The notes below the pieces were generated by a model, which saw only the letters and a list, made by a program, of their open reading frames with translations, had not been told where the DNA came from and did no database searches. A stretch of DNA of 64,000 nucleotides from Aphelocoma coerulescens. Lineage: Eukaryota > Chordata > Aves > Passeriformes > Corvidae. Location of the stretch: positions 17,273,578 through 17,337,577 of the forward strand of contig NC_091014.1 of assembly GCF_041296385.1 (NCBI RefSeq), in the 5' to 3' direction. Positions 13,283 to 27,100 of the stretch are shown piece by piece (within the stretch, counting starts at the first letter, position 1; the number at the start of each line of letters is the position of its first letter). The position numbers were made by a program, and so were the translations under genes.

Positions 13283-13393
13283 TTCCTTCCTTCCTGCCTG
13301 CCTTCCTGCATCCCTCCCACCTTGCCTTGCTTTGCCTTGCCTTGCCCTGCCCTCCTTCCCTCCTCCTTTCCTTCTGTCTTCTTCCATTTCTCC
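13283..13393. repeat. pyrimidine-rich low-complexity tract
   Basis: About 110 bp of almost pure C and T on the plus strand, with imperfect TTCC, CTGC and CTTGC units. The central part iterates TTGCC about six times with drift. It explains the arginine-, glycine- and lysine-rich minus-strand open frame at 13109-13405, which is therefore a simple-sequence artefact. Confidence 0.85.
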
Positions 13394-14573
13394 TTTTTGC
13401 TGCAATGTGGCCTTTTTTGGTACTTTCTCTGTTCCTGTTCAAGAACAGAACAAGAATTTAATCTCTAATTTTTCATTTGCAGAATTAATGCTGGTACTCA
13501 CAGTAATTTTCTTTCAACTTTCTTTAGGGCTTTTCTCTGTTTCCTTCTAAATTCCCATTTGGTATATATACATTGTCTTTTCTGCAGTCAGGTTTTGGAA
13601 TTTTGATGGAAGTTTATGGACTTTCATTCTGTTATAGCTAGAGAAATTTGGGTCTTAATAAGAGTCTAAATAATCTAGGTTCGTAGTACTGGATTTAAGT
13701 CTGTAACAAGTTCATCTCTCCAATTAATTGTCTGCTGTTGCCCTGAGCTTACACTAGTCACAAGAAACTTCTCTTTTTCTTACAGAAAGCTTTTTCCCTT
13801 CCCCCACTGTCACCTCCACTAATGACTATCACTATCTAGAGTATCCATTTCTACCTTTCATTCTCATGCTGGTTGTCCAGTATATTTTCTTCTGTGGGAT
13901 TTTAAAACTGTTTATTTATTTGGATTTTTTAATAGTACAAGGACCTTCACACCCAGGAATATAAAAATATGAAAGTGCATTTTGTTTTCTTTGGCTTCAC
14001 AGGTAACCTTCATGCGAAACAAATATTTGCCTCCATGAGTCAGGCTGAAGAACTTGGTTTCACGAAGACACTTTGGGTCATGTAGATCCAGTTTTGTTCT
14101 ACAGAATAGGAATACTTTCTGCAGTAAAAACCAAGCTGCTGTGAATTAAGGATTATGCAGTGTGCTATCACAAATGGAATACTACTTAACTACATTTTTA
14201 ATACTTCACGAAATCTCTTATCTATTGAACATATCTTCTTGCTAAGTCTGAATGGTGTTATAAGATAACCCCTTACTAGGGCTAGAAACTATATGCACAA
14301 AGAAATAAAAATCTAATCTCTCTTTTCAGCTGCAGCCTGAATCATCCCATGTCCGTTTCCTGTTGTGTTTTCCAGGTAAGTAATACCTTTCAGAGTAAAC
14401 AGAACATAATATCCAAGAGACCTGATATTTTTACATTTATGCTGAATTTTATGTGTGAATGAACTCAAGCTCTAACAGAATACTCTTTTCTCTCTGTCCC
14501 ACTTTAAGTCTGAAGTAAAACTTGGGGTGCCAGAAACTGTTTTTTGCAACAGGTACCTACAGTTATTTATATA

Positions 14574-14620
14574 TTGATATTGTTGTTCACATTTAGAGGA
14601 TTATATGTAAACAATATCAA
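14574..14620. repeat. inverted repeat, 11-bp stem
   Basis: TTGATATTGTT (14574-14584) is the exact reverse complement of AACAATATCAA (14610-14620), with a 25-nt loop. AT-rich arms of this length can arise by chance in 64 kb. Confidence 0.6.
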
Positions 14621-16436
14621 CAATAAAATTAAAGTAAGTGTGCTTCAAACTATTTTGACCTGATAATTTTCATATTGTTTGGTTAGGTGCTGGATAACAT
14701 TTGAACATTTTTTTGCTATTCAGGGATAAAGCATTATTGGATATAAGCCAAAACATGAACTTCTGAAGATTTTGGTATATTATTTCACAGTGGAAAGAGT
14801 GTTGTGCACATTAGAATTTAGGAAAAAGCCCTACATGTAATGATTTATCCACTCTTACCTAAATGAATACATATATAAACATATATTCTAAAATAGGAAG
14901 TTAGTTTCTTTTGTTCTCAGACTGTACACTTTGATATAATGACATTAAAAATTTTTATATCCTGTTTTGGCTGCCAGCATAATCAAGTGCCAATAACTCT
15001 AGCCGCAACTATTCAGCGATAGAACAATTTTACTAGCTTCCCAATCTTTGAAGATCTAAGTAAATACAAAAACCAGTTTTCACTTCTTTGTTGATCTAGT
15101 TAATTATAGTGTAGAGGGAAAGAATAGCAGCTGTCCTGCATATGTTTCATTTTTGTCCTCTTTTTCTTCCCTCCTGATTTGAACCTTACATGGCTTCTGA
15201 AGTATTTTGGAGGTTAATAAACGGATCCAAATCTTTGCATCCATAGCAATCCATGGATATTGTAACACTCACAATAAAAACTGAAAAAAAAGATGGTAGA
15301 AATATCTCCATTATGAAAGTGAATCCCAAAAGAAAACAGATGCTGGGTAAATATCTTGCAGTGAATTATTTTTAAAGAGCTTAGACAATTAGCATAAAAA
15401 ATTTGGGCACCAAAATCTTTTAACTCATGCAGGCCAAACTTACATTGCTATAGTTCAGCCCATACAATGGTGGTGTTTTTTAAACCAAATTTGAAGCACA
15501 CAGTTTATTACTTTACTTCTTTAAAATACTCAGCAGAGCTGGAGAATGAGAAATTATTCTTAATGGCAATCTAATAAAATTCCAGACAGACCCACATATT
15601 GTGATTACCATTAGAAGACCCAACAGTTTCACTGAGCAGTATATATCTGGGAAACTAGTCTCTGTTGGATAAGTGTGGGTTCTTCCAGGTAATTAATCAG
15701 CATGACTATTTTTTTCAGAAGTAAAAAAAAAATGGAAAAATACAAATCTTTCAGAATGAAGATTTAAGAATAAAATTATATATATATAGGATTTGGCCTA
15801 AATATATTGACAATCAGGCTTCAAGTTCTGTACAGACTTGAGAGTAGAACTCAGTTTATGAAAGCTCCTATTTACATAGTGTCAACTGTTGGATCACATT
15901 TTACTGATGTAAAGACTGCTTTCCTTTTGATCTGCCGAAAATCTTTACAAGACTTCATAATTTGACAACTCACTTTTGTAGCCCTACATAAGAAATGGCT
16001 TTTATTAAAGAACTCAACAGCTGACAAAAAGTAGTAAGGCAAACTTAGGTCAATGGGGGAAAAGCACAGACAAATCCAAATATATCCACGAAAAAATCTG
16101 CAAAGAGAAGTTAAACAATTCTTGTTGCTGGGAGTTCACCTGCCGAATTTTAGCTGTGAGCAAGTTTGGCATGTGGAATTTAGTTTGTTGTCTAGACTCT
16201 AGCAACTGGAAAAAGACCAGCACTTCTGGTAAATATTTAATTCTAACTAGCTTAAAAGCCCTCATCTATAAAGCATATTTGGCATATTTAATCAGCTTCT
16301 TAATGCTTCAAATAAAAAATAATAACTTGATAAAAAGCATTCTGGCAAATATTAATAATATTGAATAAATATACCAAATCACTTATTTCCACCGCTATGA
16401 AAAATAGTAAAAATTGTACATCAACAACAAAAAGAG

Positions 16437-16851
16437 AGCCAAGGAAAATCTCCATATTTCATTGGATGCAAAGTGAGGAGCATTGCCATTAAGGATGTGG
16501 AAAAGGCTGGGATAATGCCTTCTTTGCCTCAGTCTCTGATAATATGATTGGTTATCCTCAATGCAGCTGGCCCCTTGAGCTGGTAGACAGGGACAGGGAG
16601 CAGAATAGACTCCTTGCAATCCAGGAAGAAGCAGTTAGTGACCTGCTGTGACAATTAGATGCTCACAAGCCTGTGGAACTGGAGGGGATTTGTCAAAGGT
16701 CACTGAGGGAGCTGGCAGAAGAGCTTGCTAAGATGATATCTTTCATTTATCATCAGTCCTGGCTAACCAGGTAGGTCCCAGATGACTAGAGCTTGGCCAA
16801 TGTGACACCCATCCACAAAACGGCCTGGAAAGATGATCTAGGGAACTACAA
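16437..16851 (+). mobile_element. CR1 LINE fragment, internal ORF2 (start of RT domain)
   Basis: This segment aligns by eye to the CR1 ORF2 stretch between the endonuclease and the reverse-transcriptase core. Recognisable phrases include TTCTTTGCCTCAGTC (near 16521), AGTCCTGGCTAACC (near 16757) and the GGGAACTACA at the right edge, where the reading frame should enter the RT domain. Stops and indels break every frame. Both element ends are missing. The plus orientation is opposite to the CR1 3' ends that follow at 16867. The minus-strand open frame at 16395-16619 is its antisense shadow. Confidence 0.78.
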
Positions 16852-16866
16852 GGATGTTCTTGATTT

Positions 16867-16948
16867 TTAGAATCATAGAACAGTGCAGGTTAAGAACGAC
16901 CTCGAAAGATTGTCTGGTCCAACCTTTTCTTGGAAAGGAAGCCTAGAT
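16867..16948 (-). mobile_element. CR1 LINE 3'-terminal fragment (about 80 bp)
   Basis: It begins TAGAATCATAGAAC, the complement of the CR1 terminal repeat, and continues with a GACCT...GGTCCAACC phrase typical of the CR1 3' untranslated end. It stops where a second CR1 terminus starts at 16949. Either the second copy inserted into this one, or the two lie back to back after a deletion. Confidence 0.7.
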
Positions 16949-17297
16949 CACAGAATCAGAATCACAGAATCACAGAATATTCTGAGTTGGAAGGGACACA
17001 CTCTAGGACCTTGTCCATTTGCATCTTGAAAACTTCCAGTGATGAACACTCTACCGTGTGCCAGTGGATGAATGCTCTCACCGTAAAAAGTTTCTTTCTT
17101 CTATGATGTTTAAACCCTTCACAGTGTAACTGGTACCCACTAGCCCTCAGCTTCTCCACATGACTCGAGAAGTGAGAGGACAACATTTGTCCTCATCAAG
17201 TACTGGAATACTGTGATGAGGTTACTCCTGAGCTTTGTTTTCTCTAGGGAGAAGAGATTTCTTCAGTCTTTCCTCAAAGGACAGGCTCCCCATCCTG
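16949..17297 (-). mobile_element. CR1 LINE, 3' end, 5'-truncated
   Basis: The left edge carries three copies of CAGAATCA-like terminal repeat, then GTTGGAAGGGAC. Next come the inverse of the CR1 ORF2 C-terminal region (AACTTCCAGTGATG, AAAAAGTTTCTTTC) and a phrase ending GGACAGGCTCCCC near 17290. It is heavily mutated and carries no usable frame. The 5' truncation point is approximate. Confidence 0.82.
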
Positions 17298-17889
17298 AAA
17301 ATGGCAAATTTATTTTCGAATTAATTTGAAAATAGCATCCCACTCTTACTGTACTTGCCTAGAGAGCTTCTTTTTCAGAGACCTTGCAGCCCAAAATGTT
17401 AATTCTTCTTCAGGATTGTTTTCAGACAAACCAAAATATATTTGAAAATTATCCAATTACTTTCAGTGTGAAGAGTGCTGCTTTATTCTCTTTGGTATAA
17501 TAAGGTCACAATGTAAATGACTGGGTTGCTACTGCTTATCAGTGGCTACATGAACATGAAATAACATCTGGTGGCGGGATGGGATGTGTATACCTTAAAA
17601 TATTAATTTTAAACTTTATAGAAGAAGAAGAGAAAAAAAAAAAAACAATGACTGATATTTGAAATTTATTTTCCTTGGCTTTGTTTCAATGACTAGAACA
17701 TTTATATCATATTGTCAAATGTGCTAACTTCAGTTACCAGCCTCTGTGAATTGAAAACATCTTTTTACTTGTCAAAAAAAAAAGGTGATTTTTACACAGA
17801 GGCACTCTTTGTTTACTGCTCAAGAAACTGCGTGAAATGTTATTTGTTAGATTTCATTAAAATCTCCTAAATATAATGAAAGACTAAAG
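17298..17889. other. AT-rich spacer between CR1 copies
   Basis: No gene or repeat recognised apart from an A-rich run at 17633-17645. Confidence 0.5.
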
Positions 17890-18182
17890 TGGGCCTACAA
17901 GAAAGCTGGAGAGGGACTTTTTACAAGGGCATGTAATGATAGGACAAGAAGGAATGGCCTTAAGCTGAAGAAGTGCAAGTTTAGATTACATATTAGGAAG
18001 AAATTCTTTACTGTGAGGGAGGAAAGGCACTGGAAAAGGATGTGGATTCCCCATCCCTGGAAGTGTTCAAGGCCAGGTTGGATGGGGCCCTGAGCAACCT
18101 GGTGTAGTGGAAGGTGTCCCTGCCCATGGCAGGGGGTTGGAAGTAAAGTATCTTTAAGGTCCCTTCCAAGTCATTCTATGAC
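17890..18182 (+). mobile_element. CR1 LINE, 3' end, 5'-truncated
   Basis: The sequence follows the CR1 3' region from GGGCCTACAAGAAAGCTGG through AGATTACATATTAGGAAG, CCCCATCCCTGGAAGTGTTC and CCCTGCCCATGGCAGG. It ends in TTCTATGACTGTC, a decayed form of the terminal ATTCTATG repeat. About 290 bp remain, covering the last codons of ORF2 and the 3' untranslated region. It is better preserved than the neighbouring copies. Confidence 0.9.
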
Positions 18183-21100
18183 TGTCTTGAACATGTTCAT
18201 TCCTGTGTCAATAAGTGGAATAACCATCACTATGCATCAGTCCACCATCTTCTGCTATAAGTGTATCTCAGGCTAGCCAGAGATATCCCAGTCTTTCAAT
18301 AATGAAAAAAAAGTAATTATGGTATTTTACATCATTTTCAACAAGCAATAATTAGTCCTAATTGATTGATAGACATCATCATCTGTATGCCCATACTTCA
18401 CATATGGGGGAAGGAGAGGCTGCATTACAATGCAAAAATTGTCATAATGTACACACACCATGACCTTTTCCAACTTGCAAGACAATTGACTCATAGTAAG
18501 ATGGCAGCCTTTGGTTTGGCATAACTTGTTCCTAAGTAAAGGGTTCACAGCTCCAAAAAACACTAATTAAATTCATGAAGCCCTGCTGATAAGCTATATG
18601 TTATTTTTTTTTTTTAAATAATGAAAGGCAAAATTGTGTTTTCATCAAGAATTTTAATTACCAACTGAGCTTTGTATGTTGTGAGAAGTATTTAGCAATA
18701 GTACCAGCTTAACTGAATGGCACACAGTGAGAAGTGTTTGCACTGGCTTTTACCAAAACGTAGGAGCAATATGGTCCTGGTAAATTCATTGAATGCTTTT
18801 CACTAAGATTACCACAGTTCTTTTACTTTCCCTTGAACTCTGCAAAATAAGAAAAGTCTGAATAATCATCATACATTCATAATCAAATTATGATGAAACA
18901 TATTGGGATAGTTTTTAAGACTGGGTTTCAGTCTGTATCTCAGGGATAGGTAGCCATAATAACTTTTCCAGCATTCAGTATTTTCTATAATATTGATAAC
19001 ATATTGCTACAGTTGGTCTTGATTTTAAGGCTGCAGACTTCAAAAGGCCAGATTGCCTGAGGACTAAGAAAAAATCTCTTTGATTTGAAAATGAATGTTC
19101 ATATCTTGAAAAGACTCAAATGCATTTATCCAGGTAATTAAAGACGGAATTCAGACTGGATTTAAGTCTGCTGACTTAGAGTTAATAATACAGATTTGTG
19201 TTTCAAAAGACTTTAAATGCAAATATCAACTCTTTGATGAGATATGGCTATTGTTAGTTTTTGTCCTGCATGATGTCATTTACTCAGTAACCTGATTCAA
19301 CAAGTCTGTAGTAAGGCAAATTGGCCTGACTAAAAAAAATTAAAAGACACCAATGAAGATAACATTCTAAACTGAAGTAAAAAGAAAGAGGAAGGAAGAA
19401 GAAAATGACCTTCAACATTTTGCTAGTGAAATTGCCCATCTGATAACTATGGAGTTAAAGATATAAGCATGAAAGCACCCTTCTCTCAGTGTACTAATAA
19501 TAAACTGCTTGCTTAATGTCTTTTCTTCTGTGGTTCTATGTAGGCATAATACTCTTAATCATGAAGATGTACTTATAGAGTAGTGCAGTTTTGCATGACA
19601 CTTCACTGCAATAAAACTAAAAAGCATTTTTTGCTGCATTCTCAAATAATTTTTTTCTCAAATACAGACTAGAAAGTAAAACACTTAGTCACTTTGTCTC
19701 TGTAGGTGGTTAGTACTCTGGAATCTTTCTCTTTGTCATGCACTATAAGAATAAACATTATTTAGTGTGGTAATAGTAAAGGAAATATTGAAGTCAAGAG
19801 TTGATACAGTGGATAGTGAAAGTTGTATTACACCAATAAGTCACTCCGTTCTGAAAATGTTCTACCCAATGCTTCTGATAATAATTGAATGCTATTATGA
19901 TGCATCCCACACCTCATATGTTATCATATTTGCTTCTTTGCTTTGTATTAAAATCTAAAGTTCAGATTTTGACAACTTTTTTTCTGAAAGCTAAATTCAC
20001 AAAGCTTTTCAAACCCATAGGGCAGCAATACCACTTTTTGGCTTTTGCTTTACGTTCTCAAAGAATTGACATTTTGTGAGTCAGCATGAACATTTTAGGT
20101 CAATGCTGCTAGAGTTGCTGCCTTGAAAATGTATCTTATTATTACTTTTTTTTAAAAAAAGATTTTTCAATAAAGGTAGAAAGATTGTACAAAAATAAGA
20201 TACAGAAGCATAACATTTCCAGCCTTTTACCATTTTGATCAGACACCAGGATAATTTGAACTCATTAGGGATGAAAAATATGAAATGCTGCTGGTATTGA
20301 TATCTACAGAAGGTGCACATATATCTAGGAATACTTTCTTTTTTAATCTTCAGTATTTCAGTAACGGAAAGTAATGTTCCTGCTGAAAGAAAAAGAAAGT
20401 AAACAAGATGAACTTAACAAACTTATTATAGAAATGTTGCAAGTAAGCAGCAGGAATAATGAGCAAAAAGAGAAGCAAAAGGTTCCCCAGGGGACTAAAT
20501 TAGAGCCAAAATGGTGTAACCTCATTTTCAGTTATTTGCAGGTCTCATTTTAATGAGGTGCCAAGAGTGCTGGTATGGTATGAGTATGAAGTCAGAGTCT
20601 TCAGACATAACTATATCCATAAACAGAATGAAGAAATGGCTTGGAATGTCCACGCTTTTAAAGAATCTATATCTTTAGAGTGTCACTGATCCCTGCTATT
20701 CTTCTACAGTTAGCCAGCACTGACTGCAAGCCCTGAGTCACAGCATGGTGATGGGAAATGAACTATTTTTGGTTGCAACAGACCTGGACCTGACTTCTTC
20801 CAGCAGATCTCTTTGTGACTGTGGTTAGGATTTCATTGTAAGTCACTTCTTGATTCTATTTACTGAATCCTTCGTAGTTTGTAACACAACAGAAGAGACG
20901 TGTGAGAGTCACACTGTGTCATTGAACCTCTGGGAGAATAATGGAGGGATTTATCTTGCAGAAGGTCTTCAGGAGAGCACTCTCCTTTGTAGAGTTAATG
21001 GCAATTTGTGTAGAAAAAGAAAGGGAAAAGAAAAGACAACGTTCTTGTAACAATAGTCATGTGAAAGTAGCTACAGACAGCCCAGATGGAATTAAGCATT

Positions 21101-24100
21101 AAGCTCCCCAAAGGATCAGGACCTATTAAGCCATTGCCAGCCACTTATTCAAGTAAAATAGATATAAGGTTAGAACAATACACCTCCTATTTCCCTTTCA
21201 GCACAGGAAATAATATTTTGGAGAAAATAATATAGGTCAGTATGTCAACAAAACATCATACTCCATAAAATAATCTATGAGACTGCTCACTATATTTCAA
21301 GGCTCTGTTCACATGGAAGACAGGATGTTATTCATCATTAGATATACCACCCTCCTTTAATTATGAATTCTGATACCTTAAGATGTTTGCATTTCCTTTA
21401 AATTTAATATATGACATTAGTTTCCTGGAATTATATGACCAATGAATTCACTCCTGTATAGATTTTCACTTTTAAACTGGCAAAATTTATTTCTACAAGC
21501 TTTATTTTACCTAAACAACAACCCATGGGTATGATTTGTCTCACTTATTTTTGAACATTTAAAAGTTACAATATAAATATCTCCTTTTTTATTCAGTGCT
21601 TTATAATTCAAAGGAGAAAATGTCTGAAACTCTTTGTCTGAATTACAGAATAAATTAATTATAGAATGAATTTTATCAGGCTCAGATTTTGAGTCTGTGA
21701 TTTCTGCTCACACTTAGATATATAATTATTAAATTCTGCCATTTTTTAAAGCACTTTCTTTAGTGTTTGGATATTTCTTTTAAACAAGTGATGATTGAAC
21801 AGGAAGCCCAGTTTTTTCAAGACATGACTTCTAAATCAGGAAATATTAGCAGATTATTGCTCTGAATGTAAAGAAAATGAAAAGTCAAAATATTTTTACG
21901 TCCCTGTCTTTGCTGGATGAGGACTACTCGCAACAGTGATTAACCTCAGTTTTTGCAAAACTGGTCAGGACTTCTGCAGATGCTGGCAAACACAAAGTTG
22001 AGACTTGAAGAAAAGTAGGACTCCAGAACAAAAAAATTTATTTCCCCACTGTGCAAAAGAAGTTAATTCACAAACAAACATCAGAAATTTTTAATTCTAA
22101 AATTCTGAGTTTTGAACTTAGAAGATGTTTTTTCTTCTATCACTTTTATATTAGTAGTATTACAGTATTATCTAATTTCAAGTTAAATGTAATGTTATAC
22201 TATCTAAAAATATCAGGTATCTTAATGGAAATACCTAATTTTTTTAATTTCACTGATGGAAATTAGATATTTAACTGCATTTGAGAATCTGAATAAATTA
22301 TGTAAATTTGCAGTCACATAAACAATCATATATGTACTGTCAGTGAATAATGTTACATGTAAAAAACAGACATGAATATCTTGTCTTGCAGAAAGGCTTG
22401 GAAAAATGTATTCTAGTTTTAAAATATCTGATAAACATGCTACAAAACTTATTTACAACCACATTGCACAGAACACTAGAAATATGTATTTAGAAATAAT
22501 CTAGAATTTTTTGACGTGGATGCATTAATTACTGAAATCTTCTTTTTCTCTGGTTTAAATAGTGCATTACAGTGATTGACTAAATTAGGAAAATAATTCA
22601 ACAACTACATCATAGACCCAAGACTTTGCACTAATTGTGACTGCTCAGGTAGTTTATCCAATATTACATCAGATTTCCCATCTGAAATGGATTCAGTGTA
22701 AGGACATATCCTTTCTAAAAATTTATCATTTAACACAAACCCTCCATATTTCCCATATAGATAGTAAGGCTAATTTTCAGAAATAGACAAAATTTGGAAA
22801 TGGATAACTCAAAATTTGACTCTCTAATCCTTTTTTTTATAAAGATTTTGGTGTTTGTGGCTTACCTAACACAAATTATGATTCCAGACAGGAACACATA
22901 GAAAGTGTTCTCATTAAATGCCATTAAGGAATCTTTTAGAAAAACTACTGGTCTCAGCAGCCTTACTGAGTGCAAGTGAAATGCTAAAAATATTTGCAAA
23001 TGCACATGAAGGGTTCAGCAATATGATGTTACCACTCTGAGACTTCTAGTTTCTTTACTGACACTGTTTAAAAGGAGGAAAGAGTCACCCCATTAGATTC
23101 AAGGGTAGTAAATCACACGTTTACAAATTTTACACACAACATGCTCACTTGAATACCAGAATGAGTTGTTGGACATCTGTGCTGTATTCCAAAGATTAAT
23201 TTCACAACCCACTGTGATAAGTGTAGTCATTCTGTGAAGTTGCCACTACCAGCATCATCAAGTCTGTTAAGTTTATTGTTAGTTTTGCATTGTTTGGCTC
23301 CTGTTTTAAACTGAAACTTTTAAAATATCTTCACATGGGCATGTTCGTATTTCATTGTGAGATTTCATTCTTGTAAGGATTATTTTCCTGTTTATCTATT
23401 TGCATCACATGCAATATACTAGTTGTGATTCATTGTCTATGAGCTTCCAAGATTACACTATACGAGGTTATTTTGCAAAGGTGATGGAAACTGACTTTTT
23501 TTTCCCCCTTGTTCTGTCAGCATTTATGCTATTTTTAAAAATTTGTCTTCCATAAAAGCCACATTATATTTTTGTGCAAAAGTGTGATATCCTTTGCCAC
23601 ATATGTACAACAATTCATAGCAATTATAGAGTATTTATTCTAGACATTAGAATAACCAAAGTGTGCTGGCACTTTTGTTAACAATAGAAATCAAATGATA
23701 TTTGAAGTTTATAAAGGTGAAATCTCTTAAAAGTATTAGTTTTACTTTTTAAGGGTGTTATTTTTCTAAAGATTTCTGACTATATCTTGGAGAAGACTTA
23801 CTCACATGAGTTTTTATATCACTTCATTTCAAGAAAAGACACCATCTGCATTCCTTTAAAAGCAGCAACCTAAGATGCACTGGTGGAGCTGAGCTATTCA
23901 AAGTCAAGAGTGGCTGTTTCAGAGCACACCAGACATGCTGACTACTTTAAAAACTTGCTGCTTCAGATTTATGCCTTACAATAGGCACACATATTAGACA
24001 AGACATTAAAGAAAAACAACCAAGTTTAAACTGTAAAACTAGAGCACCAGCTGATGTGTACTTTTTATTTATTTATCTATTTTGCTGTAAGACGCATTGT

Positions 24101-27100
24101 AATGAAATGTGAAATTGATTGCTAGACACTTCTTATGTTCTGCAGATTCTGAAATGTGATTGCCAAAAGTTATTGCAGACTAGTCCCAGAACCCCCCCAC
24201 CTTGTTTTTACAAAGGGTTACTAGTTTGGTGAGCCTGTTTCTCTCCACTAATCACACAGTCATGATGTAAATGTCATCTAGGAGCCCCCATAATTGACTT
24301 GATCAAGAGAATCAGGTGCTGTTCAAACAGTAACAGGGATTCAACAATATAGCTCAGGCAAGGGAAAGGGGCTGTGAATAAGCACATATCCTAATCCAGT
24401 GGGCTGGTGCTCCACTAGAATTCTTAACAGCTCTTTGCCACAACCTTCCTAATCTTCACAATAGTATGGTCCAAGGTTACACTGATATCACATTCCATTC
24501 ATGATCTTGGCAGTCAAATCTCTGGGTGAGGGAAGAGATTGCACAGCCGGTTGGTTCACTGAGGGCTTTACAAAATATTTCTCAGTATCTTAGACCTTCC
24601 ATCTTCAGTCATTCTGTTCAATTTATTAAACTATTGTCCTCTTTATGTGTTTCTTTTATGTAATGTCTAAATCACATTTTGCTTATATGTTGTATTCTAT
24701 ATTAATATTTCCCAGCAATTTTCTCTTTAATTAAATGCTTTTCATTTTTTAGGGAAACAGATTGAACTTGAATTTTTCTTGGTTAAGCCTCTCTGAGGAT
24801 TAACAACCAGGAGTAAAGGTACCTAATGTAAGTCCCTTGAGTTAAGTCCTTGTCATCAGTCATGGAAAGGTAGTACTTTTTTTATACCAGCTATTATTGC
24901 TGAGAATAAAACAAAATGCCAGAATCATGAGTTCTGCTTTAGAGCTGAACTAGAAATTTGTATGAAACCCTGCATTGTGACTGAATAAGAGTAAAGAAAT
25001 CTTTTTTTTGAAGATCTATTGCCAGCAAGTGTTGCTCTCCATTTCTGTTAAAATATAGAGCAATAATACTGATAACTAAATCCAAGGCTCAAATACTGCT
25101 TGAATGTTCCAGGAGAAACATAGGGTCCACATGTTATTTTATAACTTCACTGAAACAGATTGAAAATCTTCAGTATGTCACACCTAGAGCAGACGGTGAT
25201 AGTGTGACAATCAAAACCCATCCTCAGATAGGGAAGTGAAGATCGGTGCCACCTGATAAATAAATGTGTTACTTCCAATTCTATTACAGAAGCAGTGAAA
25301 ATGTGTCACGTTAGCTTAACATTGATTCATTGAATGCCTAAGAGGAACACTGGCAGATTGCTTTAATTAACAGATGTACGAGGGCTGCTGATGTTTTTCA
25401 AAGTGAAATTTCCTTGCCTCTTGCTGCAACCTATCAGGCTGTCATTCTCAGGTGACAGAATGACAAGATATCAGACCAACTGCTATAAAAGCTTTTCATT
25501 CTCAGTACTGTGCCTAAATATCTATGTTAACAATATGTCCTTTTTCACAACCATATTTTAGTCTTTAGTCCTAAGGAAAAAAAAGGCAGCAACTTCCTAT
25601 CAAAAAAAGTCAACAGTTGGATCTTTTGACTTTTCCCACAAGATGAAGTGGACTGATTATGGTGATCATTTGCTCAAAAATTTATTTCATTTAAACAACA
25701 AACTGCTTACATATATGCATTAGAAACCTTGCTGCTGGACTGTTTCCTGACTTCCATTCACCTCACCTTGTGAAAAACAAAAGGCATGCACCATCTCATC
25801 CAATCTAACATAAGCATCCACCTCAATCTTAAACTGTAGGTGTCTAGTAAGAATTCCTTTAATGCAATATTATTAGATGTATTTCAAGTATTCACAAAAA
25901 AATCTAGTTCACTTAAGTGCTTACATAAGGCAGATAGAAATCTTTCTGCAGGACTTAGAAAGTCACCTTGGTACTAGTGCTGAAACACCCAATCCTTCAG
26001 TAGCTCATCTCTGTTCTGAAATTTGAGAGGATGGACTTAAATTTCAGGTTCTTTTCCAGTTCTGCTCAGAAGCATAAATGAACAAATACTGATGTTGTGT
26101 ATATCTGTTTGTGTATGTATGTATCTGTAAGAAAGGGAGAAAGGAATCTCTGTCCCCCCAGCTTATAAACCATTTCAAAGGATGAGGAAATAATATCTCC
26201 TTCAGGCCAGATGTCATGAGATCATTCTCATTTTGAGGGAAAAACAGAAGAGAAAATTACAGGTTTTGTTGCATGTGACATACTCGTTGTTGAGGTTTAA
26301 AGAGCTGGCCTCAGATATGTGTAGACAGGGTGCTGTTCATGCAGAGCTGTGTCCCAGACCATGTCATGCGTGAGCAGAATCCGCCCCAGAGCAGATTCAG
26401 TGAGACTTTAAACAAACATCCTATTTCATTCTGCATGTTGGAACTGTTTACAAGACCAAAGCCTTGAAAAAGATCATTTCAGACCTTCATGTTTCTCTGT
26501 CTCTCTCTGTCTCTCTCACCCATCTATCTATTTATTTGCGAAGGCTTGAAGTCTGCAAACAAATATGATTGCTGATGAGGGCACAGCTTAAAGGGACAGT
26601 ATGCTGAGCAATCAATGAACAAGAGGGAAATCTAGTCCACTAGTCACAATAATTTTGATATTGTTCACTAAGTACTTGCCTTGAGTCAGTTAAATTCAAG
26701 AAGTGATATGTATGGCCATAGACATATTCAATTTAATTTCTCTCGGTGTTGATGAAAAGCTGTGGCTGAAAAATAATTTGTTATTGGGAAAATTCTCTGT
26801 GTACAAATAAAATGTTCTGTTTTGGTAAACAGCCAAGAATACTAGCAAAATTGTTTGTATTATCCCATAGGCTTTGAGCCATTCCAGTTACACCACACAG
26901 GAAAGGTGACCTTGAAACTTAGAGGTAATTCTTGGCAGGTTTCCTGAACTCTATTAAGACTTTGATAAGGAAAATGACTGCAGCAAAAGAACAGGTATAG
27001 AAATATTTCTGAATGGAAACCAAGTGTTAAGAATTCAATGTTACACCAATAAACACAGATGCTGGAGGATATGTATTTGATTTGCATTGCTAGAACCTCT

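Larger units (their letters stand above)
10594..16436. other. AT-rich unique DNA, no gene recognised
   Basis: No recognisable exon or RNA gene. The longest open frame is minus 11661-12026 (121 codons), with no known domain. A purine-rich patch lies at about 10994-11031, a pyrimidine-rich tract at 13283-13393 and an 11-bp hairpin at 14574-14620; the last two are listed separately. Otherwise nothing stands out. Confidence 0.55.

Noticed and set aside
13109..13405. Minus-strand frame with a repeated GKARQG-like segment
   Set aside because: It is the translation of the pyrimidine-rich simple tract at 13283-13393.
16437..17297. Twin-priming inversion of a single CR1 insertion
   Set aside because: Twin priming leaves the 5' part inverted on the far side from the 3' terminus. 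Here the internal fragment lies beyond the 3' terminus, so the geometry does not fit.
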